Assembly (NCBI GenBank): GCA_012034615.1
Contig: JAAUPA010000013.1
Coordinates: forward strand, 1 to 39,933
Length of the DNA: 39,933 bases
Direction: 5' to 3'
Source: Leptolyngbyaceae cyanobacterium CSU_1_4
GTDB lineage: Bacteria; Cyanobacteriota; Cyanobacteriia; Elainellales; Elainellaceae
The notes below the pieces were generated by a model, which was not told where the DNA came from, did not search any database, and saw nothing but the letters and a program-made list of their open reading frames with translations. Shown here in pieces: positions 33,814 to 39,933 of this stretch (its first letter is position 1; each line of letters begins with the position of its first letter). Both the position numbers and the translations under genes were made by a program.

Positions 33814-33837
33814 CAAGGTGCCAACCATTCCCACTAC
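33814..33837. repeat. 24-bp direct repeat, copy A
   Basis: This 24-bp stretch begins CAAGGTGCCAACCATT and ends CCCACTAC. It is identical to copy B at 34266-34289, inside the coiled-coil gene. Confidence 0.9.
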
Positions 33838-33846
33838 TTAACGGGT

Positions 33847-34158
33847 TCAACCGTCCTCATCTGCCCAAGTAGCGATCGATCGGAAGACTTCAGGAATAAA
33901 AAAGTTTGGCTCTGGGGTAAACTCCAAGGTGGTTTCGCGTAAGCCTAAATAGCCCGATTCGCCGTAGGAAATGAGAACTCGTTGCAGCGCTAGCCAAACC
34001 TCAGATTCGTATTCCCAATCTCGATCAAAGGGCGCGTGTCCGGCGATCGATCGGAGTGTCCAAAAGTAAGTGTTTCGCACCACAGAACCCGTCTTTTTGT
34101 AGGACGGAACATCATCTTTGTGCAGAAATAAAACGTCGTTATCAATTCTGGCTCTCAC
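33847..34158 (-). CDS. Hypothetical protein
   Basis: 103 residues, not recognised. It is soluble and rich in aromatic residues (YFWTLRSIAGHAPFDRDWEYESEVW), with no signal peptide. Its start overlaps the stop of the coiled-coil gene by 4 bp (ATGA), so the two are likely made together. Immediately after its stop lies a copy of the 24-bp repeat whose twin is inside the upstream partner, suggesting a local duplication boundary. Confidence 0.6.
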   Translation of the reverse strand: MRARIDNDVLFLHKDDVPSYKKTGSVVRNTYFWTLRSIAGHAPFDRDWEYESEVWLALQRVLISYGESGYLGLRETTLEFTPEPNFFIPEVFRSIATWADEDG

Positions 34159-34406
34159 GAATTATCTTCACCCTCCCCACGCTGATGGAGCAAGTAGTCT
34201 AAAATTCTCCGAGACTCTAGCCGTAAACCGGTAATTTCTTGCTGCATATCATTTTGTTGCTCTGCCAAGGTGCCAACCATTCCCACTACATCTGTAATGC
34301 TGGCTCGCAGATCATTAATTTGTGCTTGTTGTTGTTGAATAGCCAATAGCGTGGTTTCTGCTAAGGCTTCGAGGCGATCGATTCGATCAGGTGGGTTAGT
34401 CGTCAT
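34155..34406 (-). CDS. Small coiled-coil protein
   Basis: 83 residues: a long heptad-like helix with RLEALAETTLLAIQQQQAQINDLRA and EQQNDMQQEITGLRLESRRILDYLL. It resembles the many short cyanobacterial coiled-coil proteins of unknown role, and I cannot assign a family. It precedes the 103-residue gene with a 4-bp overlap and is divergent from the GT39 gene (51 bp). Confidence 0.6.
   Translation of the reverse strand: MTTNPPDRIDRLEALAETTLLAIQQQQAQINDLRASITDVVGMVGTLAEQQNDMQQEITGLRLESRRILDYLLHQRGEGEDNS
34266..34289. repeat. 24-bp direct repeat, copy B
   Basis: Exact copy of 33814-33837. Here it encodes VVGMVGTL on the minus strand, within the coiled-coil gene. Confidence 0.9.
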
Positions 34407-34457
34407 ATTAAGCGATCGATGATAGGATAGCTCGTTGCTGTTGAAAGGATACGAGGT

Positions 34458-36059
34458 ATGAAAAATTACGCCAAGCGGACTGCTTCAGCCAGATTAAGGA
34501 TGCTGCTTACCATTGTAATCATCTTGGGCATCGCCCTGCGATTCATCAACCTCGATCGCAAAGTATATTGGCATGACGAAGTTTATACTTCTATGCGGGC
34601 AGCAGGGTTTACCCGTGGCGCAATTGATCAGGAACTGTTTCAAAACAAAATTATTCCCGCGCCCAGTCTGCAAAAGTTTCAGCAAATTAAACCCGGCAGC
34701 ACCGTTGCTGATACGATTAATTCGCTCAAAGTTGAAGATCCCCAACATCCGCCGCTGTATTTTCTGATGGCGCGATTTTGGATGCAAATTTTTGGGGGTT
34801 CTCTGACTGCCTCTCGGCTATTGCCCGCCTTGCTCAGCCTATTCAGTTTGCCGCTAATGTATAAGTTGGCGATCGAATTATTTGATTCTCAGCGGGTGGC
34901 GTGGATGGCAACGGCGCTTTTGGCAATTTCCCCGTTTGATATTTTGTTTGCTCAAACGGCTCGGCAGTACGGTTTGCTGACGACTTTAATCATTGGCAGC
35001 AGCTTATCTTTGTTGCGATCGCTTCGTCATTCCCACTGGAAAAACTGGGCTGTTTACGGTATTTCCGTCGCCTTAGGACTTTACACCCATCCCTTTTTCG
35101 CTCTGACTTTAATTGGGCAAGGCGTATTCGTTATTCTGAACAAACAACCTGTCAAACCTCACAAAGGCAACGTTGTTCCCAGGGTTCAAGGTGTCAATCG
35201 CTGGTTAGGATTTGCCAGCGCGATCGCCCTAGCCCTTTTGCTGTATGCTCCCTGGATTCAGGTACTCTACACCAATGCCCAACGCGCCGCCGATACCACC
35301 GACTGGGCACGCATTCCCCAACCGTTTTCCTACCTTGCCAAACTTTGGACACTCAGCTTCACTTCCCTGTTCATTGATCTTGATTTTGGCTTTGATAATT
35401 CCTGGAACTTTCTATTGCGGATTCCTTTCATAATTTTGATTTTGAGCGCATTCTATTTTGTCTACCGACGCACGTCTCAGCATGTCTGGTTGTTCATTCT
35501 GACCTCTGTGTTCGTGCCCTTTCTGCTGCTAGCACTGCCAGATTTACTTATTGGCGGCAAGCGATCGGCGGTGAGTCGGTATCTCATCTCTTGCTATCCG
35601 GGTATTCAATTAGCGGTGGCGTATTTGCTGGCGATCGGGCTAACCACGGGCAAAGTCTTCTGGCGCAGCGCCTTGGCGTTGGTGCTCACTGCTAGCGTGA
35701 TTTCCTGCGGCACCAGTGTCTTAGCAGAGACTTGGTGGAATAAAGATTTGAGCTACGACAACGCTACGGTTTCTCGCTTGGTCAATGCTGAAGCGGCGAA
35801 AAATCCGGTATTAGCCAGCGATATTGGTGATGATTTTACCAACACAGGCGATTTGATTTCCCTAAGCTATCGGCTAAAAGACAATGTGCGGCTGTTTTTG
35901 ATGAGCCGTCCCACAAATTTTGACGCGATCGCCCAAGAACCCGAAGTTTTGTTATTTCGCCCTTCTAATGCCATGCGAGAGGCGATCGCCCAAAAAGGCT
36001 GGAGACTCCAAGAGGTTTCCGCTCCCGGCAGACTTTGGCGCTTAATCCGTTCTGCATAA
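34458..36059 (+). CDS. Glycosyltransferase family 39-like membrane protein
   Basis: 533 residues with about ten to twelve membrane segments. The first extracytoplasmic loop has the conserved acidic pair of GT-C enzymes in NLDRKVYWHDEVYTSM, and later HPPLYFLMARFW, the dolichyl-phosphate-mannose/ArnT-like motif (H-P-P-L-Y-F). GT39 enzymes move a sugar from a polyprenyl phosphate carrier to a protein or lipid at the outer face of the cytoplasmic membrane. No polysaccharide cluster is adjacent. The ATG at 34458 follows a GGATACGAGGT ribosome-binding region. Confidence 0.87.
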   Translation: MKNYAKRTASARLRMLLTIVIILGIALRFINLDRKVYWHDEVYTSMRAAGFTRGAIDQELFQNKIIPAPSLQKFQQIKPGSTVADTINSLKVEDPQHPPLYFLMARFWMQIFGGSLTASRLLPALLSLFSLPLMYKLAIELFDSQRVAWMATALLAISPFDILFAQTARQYGLLTTLIIGSSLSLLRSLRHSHWKNWAVYGISVALGLYTHPFFALTLIGQGVFVILNKQPVKPHKGNVVPRVQGVNRWLGFASAIALALLLYAPWIQVLYTNAQRAADTTDWARIPQPFSYLAKLWTLSFTSLFIDLDFGFDNSWNFLLRIPFIILILSAFYFVYRRTSQHVWLFILTSVFVPFLLLALPDLLIGGKRSAVSRYLISCYPGIQLAVAYLLAIGLTTGKVFWRSALALVLTASVISCGTSVLAETWWNKDLSYDNATVSRLVNAEAAKNPVLASDIGDDFTNTGDLISLSYRLKDNVRLFLMSRPTNFDAIAQEPEVLLFRPSNAMREAIAQKGWRLQEVSAPGRLWRLIRSA

Positions 36060-36124
36060 GCGTTAAAATGAAGTTTCTTGATAACGTATCGACCCCTAGC
36101 AGATTGCCCCTTAATAGATTAACC

Positions 36125-36508
36125 ATGCCACCTACCGCAGAGGAACTCGCTGTCCTCGACAACAAACTCTCCAAGCGCTTCATCGAACTCGACCCCGACG
36201 GCTATTTTTTGATTTATCTTGACCGCGACGCTAACCTCATTTGCGCCAAACATTTCACTAACGTGATTAATGAAAAGGGCTTAGCCTGCGACCCCAATAC
36301 GGGCGAACCTATCCCCACAAAAGGAAAAGTCGATCGCGCTCCTACCACGCTCTATACCGGGCGAACCGCCAAAGAGCTAGCCATCAAAATCTTTGAGGAA
36401 AATAAGCCCGCCCCGATCGCCTTCCCCGATCATGCAGCCTATCTAGGTCGCGAGTTTGTTCGGGCAGAAATTGCGCTGATTACTGGGGCAGAATATGTTC
36501 AAGACTAA
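36125..36508 (+). CDS. DUF4346 family protein
   Basis: 127 residues from the ATG at 36125 (MPPTAEELAVLDNKLSKRFIEL); ATGs at 36035 and 36068 are possible but overlap or crowd the previous gene. The features LSKRFIELDPDGYFLIYLDRDANLICAKHF, APTTLYTGRTAKELAIKIFEE and DHAAYLGREFVRAE are those of DUF4346, a cyanobacterial/plant-type domain of unknown function. Only short pieces of these are diagnostic (DPxGYFxIxxD, YxGxTAKEL, H-A-A-Y-L-G-R-E). Confidence 0.88.
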   Translation: MPPTAEELAVLDNKLSKRFIELDPDGYFLIYLDRDANLICAKHFTNVINEKGLACDPNTGEPIPTKGKVDRAPTTLYTGRTAKELAIKIFEENKPAPIAFPDHAAYLGREFVRAEIALITGAEYVQD

Positions 36509-36646
36509 ACAAACTTAAAGCTTAAACTCTCAAAGATTAATCTCTCATTCAAGAACACTTGTCGGTTTTCCGCCCCTCTTCCTAGCATTTCCCACCCTCA
36601 AAAAAATGGAAAGTTTCGTATAACAGAAGTAAAGTAACTCTCTCCT

Positions 36647-37093
36647 ATGCCTCCGATGCCTGAAGAAATTTACCGTCAAGAAGATGCTCAGCAAATTCTG
36701 CATTTGGCGATCGCCCGTCAAGCAGAAGAGGGCGAATTGTCCCGTGCTCAGCTCTTTGAAATTGCCGCCGAACTGAACATTGCCCCTGCCGATATTCAAG
36801 CCGCAGAGCAAGATTGGCTTGCCAATAAAGGCATATTAAAAGAACAAGAATCTTTTAATCTATTTCGCAAAAGCAAGTTTCAGCAACGTCTAACCAAATT
36901 CTTGATCATGAATGGTTTTTTCATTACGCTTGATTTGCTGACCGGAGGCGGCATCGGTTGGTCGCTTTACATCTTACTTTTCTGGGGGTTGGGGATGGCG
37001 CTCAACGCTTGGAAAACATTCCAAACGAGTGGCGAAGACTATGACATTGCCTTCAGCGTTGGCGGCAAACTCGTCAGCTCAAAAAATCGGTGA
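36647..37093 (+). CDS. 2TM-domain protein
   Basis: 148 residues. The N-terminal half is a helical, soluble region (YRQEDAQQILHLAIARQAEEGELSRAQLFEIAAEL) of the SHOCT-like/DUF type seen before 2TM domains. Around residue 85-125 two hydrophobic segments (LIMNGFFITLDLLTGGGIGW, YILLFWGLGMALNAW) form the 2TM hairpin, followed by WKTF. The function is unknown. It is common in cyanobacteria. The ATG at 36656 is an alternative start three codons later. Confidence 0.82.
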   Translation: MPPMPEEIYRQEDAQQILHLAIARQAEEGELSRAQLFEIAAELNIAPADIQAAEQDWLANKGILKEQESFNLFRKSKFQQRLTKFLIMNGFFITLDLLTGGGIGWSLYILLFWGLGMALNAWKTFQTSGEDYDIAFSVGGKLVSSKNR

Positions 37094-37124
37094 GTAGTTT
37101 GGTCAATCGGCTTTTGGGCGTTTA

Positions 37125-37433
37125 ATGGACATTTCCAACCCTTATCGCTGTGTTCTGGTTTGTCAGTATCATTCCTGTGTTCGCAAAAGAGCGGCTCAAG
37201 TTCTAGAAGCGTTTCAACTTGCTGCTCTTCCAGAGGTATTCGTCAGTGCAAGCAACTGTATGGGACAGTGTTCATCGGGGTCTACCGTTTATGTCACGCC
37301 CGATCGCACTTGGTATTCTCGGGTTCAGCCTGAAGACGTTGCAGAAATTGTGATGCAGCATTTGCAGTTAAATCAACCTGTAGAGCGGTTATTACATCCT
37401 CGCTTTCATCCCCGTTTGGATTCCGATGATTAA
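37125..37433 (+). CDS. Thioredoxin-like [2Fe-2S] ferredoxin
   Basis: 102 residues. The cysteines [10 protein letters not shown] at the start and [18 protein letters not shown] in the middle match the C-x12-C ... C-x3-C cluster pattern of thioredoxin-fold [2Fe-2S] ferredoxins. The C-terminal tail ends LLHPRFHP as in cyanobacterial homologues. It may act as a small electron carrier or cluster-holding protein; the partner is unknown. It overlaps the DUF167 gene by 8 bp. Confidence 0.9.
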   Translation: MDISNPYRCVLVCQYHSCVRKRAAQVLEAFQLAALPEVFVSASNCMGQCSSGSTVYVTPDRTWYSRVQPEDVAEIVMQHLQLNQPVERLLHPRFHPRLDSDD

Positions 37434-37656
37434 AATTTTGCATATCAAAGTTAAGCCCAATGCTAAGCAACCGTTTATTCAGAGGGCTGAGGACGGTAGC
37501 TTAATTGTGTCGCTCAAATCATCTCCGGTAGAGGGTAAAGCGAATGCAGAATTAATCAAAATTTTGGCGGCAGAGTTTAAAGTGGCAAAGTCCGATGTCC
37601 AAATTAAGTCGGGGCTATCATCCAAATACAAGCGAGTAGAAATTGAGTTCCCTTAA
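37426..37656 (+). CDS. DUF167/YggU-family protein
   Basis: 76 residues. The family core is plain: [13 protein letters not shown], then [21 protein letters not shown] and [16 protein letters not shown] (the G-x-x-S-x-x-K pattern). The function of the family is unknown. Its start lies inside the end of the ferredoxin gene, so the two are translationally coupled. Confidence 0.93.
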   Translation: MIKILHIKVKPNAKQPFIQRAEDGSLIVSLKSSPVEGKANAELIKILAAEFKVAKSDVQIKSGLSSKYKRVEIEFP

Positions 37657-37680
37657 TCTAGAAATCTCTGATGCGCCTTG

Positions 37681-38331
37681 TCACTCGGCTTGGAAAACTA
37701 CTGAAAGATTGTTCGCAGGCATTGGGTAAATCTTTTTGAGAGACAAATTTTCTACTTGGGCAGCCGCAACCACTGCCTCCAAATCACGCACGCCCCATTC
37801 CGGGTTTCGCGCCTGCAAGCTTTCATCAAAGGCGGCATTGCTAGGTGCTGTATGCTGACCGTTTTGTTTGAACGGCCCATAGAGGTAAAGGATGCCACCT
37901 GCTGACAAAATTCGTCCTGCGCCTGCCATTAGACCTAAGCAAGCTGACCAAGGGGCAATATGAATCATATTGATGTTGACGATCGCCCGAATTGGATAAT
38001 TCCCCCAGTCAAAATCTTCCAGGGCTTCCGGCATCTCCACGACCCAGCGCCCCTCACTTGCATCCAGGGCGATCGGTGGATACAAGTTGTTGGCAGTTAC
38101 CTCTTGTTGCCATGCCGCAATGCTTGCTCGTGCCAGAGAGTTAGGGTCGGATGGTATCCAGCGTCGAGGAGACAGACGGGGCGCAAAATAGGCCGCGTGT
38201 TCTCCCGTGCCGCTAGAGATTTCTAGCACTGTTCCGGTCGGTGGCAGAACTTCTCGGAGAACGTTCAGAATCGGTTCTCGGTTGCGCTCGGTGGCAGGGG
38301 CATATTGACGATTATCGGGGCGATCGCTCAT
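37681..38331 (-). CDS. DUF938 methyltransferase-like protein
   Basis: 216 residues. Motif I is TVLEISSGTGEHAAYFAPRL, preceded by the DUF938 start RQYAPATERNREPIL. A second motif, INMIHIAPWSACLGLMAGAGRIL, and the tail KQNGQHTAPSNAAFDESLQARNPEWGVRD are typical of the family. It has the class I SAM-methyltransferase fold; no substrate is established for it. It lies 15 bp downstream of argG on the same strand, so it is likely co-transcribed with argG. Confidence 0.93.
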   Translation of the reverse strand: MSDRPDNRQYAPATERNREPILNVLREVLPPTGTVLEISSGTGEHAAYFAPRLSPRRWIPSDPNSLARASIAAWQQEVTANNLYPPIALDASEGRWVVEMPEALEDFDWGNYPIRAIVNINMIHIAPWSACLGLMAGAGRILSAGGILYLYGPFKQNGQHTAPSNAAFDESLQARNPEWGVRDLEAVVAAAQVENLSLKKIYPMPANNLSVVFQAE

Positions 38332-38346
38332 GGAATTTTTTGCTTT

Positions 38347-39589
38347 CTATAGCTTTTTAACTTGTCCACTTTTGGCGATCGCCCGTGCGCTCACGCCAAA
38401 CACCCGCAGCAATCCTTCCGAATCCGCATGGTTATAACTACCGATCCCTTCCATTGAGGCATCTTCTTCAGAATAAAGCGAGTGGGGCGCATGGTTGGCA
38501 GCGCTAAAAGAAATACTGCCCTTGTAAAGGGAAACAGAAATGGTTCCCGTAGCGAGTTCGACGGTGGGCTGAATCGCTTGTAGCGCCATTTGAGTAGCAA
38601 GATCGTACCAGTAGCCTTGATAAATTTGCTTGGCAATGAGTAGGGACAACTGGTCGTAAAATTCGCGGGCGCGGCGATCGAGCACTAATTGCAGCAGTAA
38701 GCCATAGCAGGTTCCCAAAATTTCTACTCCAGGGCTTTCATAAACCCCGCGCGACTTAATGCCCACAAACCGATTCTCAACCAGGTGAGTGCCAATGCCA
38801 ACGCCATGTTTCCCGCCGATCGCATTCGCCTGTTTAAACGCCTCTACCAGACTGACCTCTTGACTGTTCACCTTTACAGGTCGCCCTTGTTCAAAGTGAA
38901 CGGTAAACTCTTCAGCCGCATCGGGCGCGTCCACCGCATAGCAGCCCATGACGGGTTTAACAAAATGGGCGGGTGTGGTCAGAGCCTCCAACATTCCCGA
39001 TTCGTGGGTCAGACCCAACAGGTTAGCATCGGTTGAGTAAGATTTTTCTTTGGTGGCGGTGACAGATAAGCCTTTTTCTTGGCAAAAGTCAATCATTTCG
39101 CTGCGACCGGGGAAGCGTGCCAAAAAGTCGTCATCTCGCCAAGGCGCATACACCTCAAAGTCAGGAGCAAGCATATTGGTAATCAGTTGAAACCGCACCT
39201 GATCGTTGCCGCGCCCGGTGGCCCCGTGGCTAAAGATGGTGAGTCCACGCTTTTGCATGGCTTGAATCATTGCCTGAGTCAGGACACAACGAGCAATACC
39301 AGTAGTGTTCCAGTAGCGTCCTTCGTAACAGGGCTTGGGCATGGATGACCTTTAGACCAATTTCGGCGATCGCTTCTTGCACAGGCAACAACACAAAATC
39401 AGCGGCTCCAGCCTTGAGCATTCGCTGACGAATTGCGTCGGTATCGTCTTCATCGGGCTGCCCTAGATCAGCAGTAAAACAAATCACCTCCACCCCTAGA
39501 TCAGTCAACCACCGAGCGATCGTACAGCTATCCAGACCGCCAGAACCTGCAAATGCGATCGTTTTACCTTTTAGTTCCGTAGCTTTCAT
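38347..39589 (-). CDS. argG: Argininosuccinate synthase-like, one frameshift
   Basis: About 413 residues after repair. The ATP-binding P-loop is FAGSGGLDSCT near 15-24, followed by TADLGQPDEDD; the second part has TGIARCVLTQAM, SHGATGRGNDQVRF and KSYSTDANLLGLTHESG. These are the citrulline/aspartate/ATP-site blocks of ArgG, but the P-loop and TADLGQPDE are closer to the long variant than to the usual cyanobacterial enzyme (which has AYSGGVDTS). One extra C at 39331-39333 (GGG on the plus strand) splits it; removing it gives QACYEGRYWNTTG. It joins citrulline and aspartate in arginine synthesis. Confidence 0.87.
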
Positions 39590-39933
39590 TCCAGATTCTC
39601 CTTATTGATGCGATGTTGAGGCGATCGATAGTTGTCTGACTCGGTGCAAAGACAGTGCAAAGATAGAAAACCATTATCTATTGAATCTCAGCAAATTCTG
39701 TCAGCGGACGTACAGATCTTGACTCCTGCTACTGATACACAAAGTGGCACTTTTAGCTGAGTAGCGGGAAGCCTCACACCATAATCTTTGATTTGGTGTG
39801 AGATGAAAGCGAGTGAGTGAGGGTGCATCCTCTGCCCAATGCCGAAGGCGAGGGAAGGGGATAGCGCCCGAACGAACCCTCTATCTTGATGGTTGGTAAA
39901 AGCTATACAGAACATAGGTTTCAAGCTATAATA
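39590..39933. other. argG upstream region; possible IS200/IS605 relic
   Basis: 344 bp without a credible gene. It includes the hairpin CTCACACCA/TGGTGTGAG (39773-39781 with 39794-39802, loop 12 nt), preceded by an interrupted reading with CGGGAAGCCTCA (REAS). This layout is reminiscent of the 3' end of a tnpB gene and its downstream hairpin, but every frame is broken. It is also the promoter region of argG. Confidence 0.4.

Larger units (their letters stand above)
33104..33846. other. Repeat-rich decayed stretch
   Basis: 743 bp without an intact gene. It contains a MITE-like copy (33190-33303), a broken coding relic (33343-33635), a short minus-strand open piece reading QGVARITLVKDFSRR then ALSVNIDSRPTS (about 33663-33776), and one copy of a 24-bp direct repeat (33814-33837). 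Confidence 0.55.

Noticed and set aside
39688-39924. Minus-strand 78-codon reading upstream of argG
   Set aside because: No family features, and it spans a hairpin and repeat-like region.
1-39933. CRISPR array
   Set aside because: No set of regularly spaced direct repeats with unique spacers; the tandem repeats present are uninterrupted 12-16-bp units.
1-39933. tRNA or rRNA genes
   Set aside because: No cloverleaf with a T-arm GGTTCGAxTC consensus or rRNA core sequence was noticed on either strand.

Overview
The window reads as chromosomal DNA of a cyanobacterium, probably a filamentous Leptolyngbya- or Oscillatoria-like form (the genus is a guess). The evidence is the very frequent HIP1 octamer GCGATCGC and several cyanobacterial hallmark genes: a DUF1825 protein, a DUF4346 protein, an NdhD subunit of the thylakoid NDH-1 complex, a signal-peptide-bearing Amt, a TrpD-like paralogue next to a LysR regulator, and a CobG/CobH/CobI plus CobL corrin cluster. 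Most of it is ordinary housekeeping and accessory sequence. I found no CRISPR array, tRNA or rRNA gene, and no intact transposon.

Layout. 1-660: 3' end of an IS5-type transposase and decayed sequence. 687-1482: rpmI-rplT and a terminator. 1420-2343: a frameshifted amino-acid-binding protein. 2482-4544: LysR plus TrpD-like pair with a 4-bp overlap. 4522-8874: corrin ring synthesis, with cobG-cobH-cobI on the minus strand behind a cobalamin riboswitch and cobL divergent. 8920-10234: a methyltransferase and a DUF29 protein. 10661-12330: ndhD. 12574-14903: an unknown protein, 1-Cys peroxiredoxin and EamA transporter. 15187-15858: a small membrane protein and a cupin. 16198-17808: amt behind an NtcA-type box. 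18211-19118: GDSL esterase. 19396-22546: M48 protease, TrbI-like exported protein, unknown protein, larB. 22776-26109: tyrS and PBP1A, divergent. 26132-28246: DUF1825, ParD/ParE and a membrane pentapeptide protein. 28314-30819: SLH protein and MFS transporter, divergent. 30849-33058: polar amino acid ABC transporter. 33104-34406: repeat-rich decayed stretch and two small unknown genes. 34458-37656: GT39 glycosyltransferase and four small cyanobacterial genes. 37681-39589: DUF938 methyltransferase and argG. 39590-39933: non-coding, possibly an IS remnant.

The main caution concerns sequence quality. Ten genes are interrupted by about thirteen apparent single-base frameshifts, and most lie in short homopolymers where adding or removing one base restores a family-length protein (ndhD, amt, larB, argG, MFS, ABC permease, GDSL, SLH, pentapeptide protein, binding protein). 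That pattern looks like sequencing or assembly indels rather than biological decay. These genes are listed as single features with the break marked.

The most interesting non-coding signals are the B12 riboswitch whose expression platform appears to mask the cobG ribosome-binding site, two orphan intrinsic terminators that may end unannotated small RNAs (about 18050-18115 and 22640-22725, the second next to a perfect 14-bp palindrome), an NtcA box before amt, and several MITE-like inverted-repeat elements. I did not find convincing evidence for a wholly new multi-gene system.
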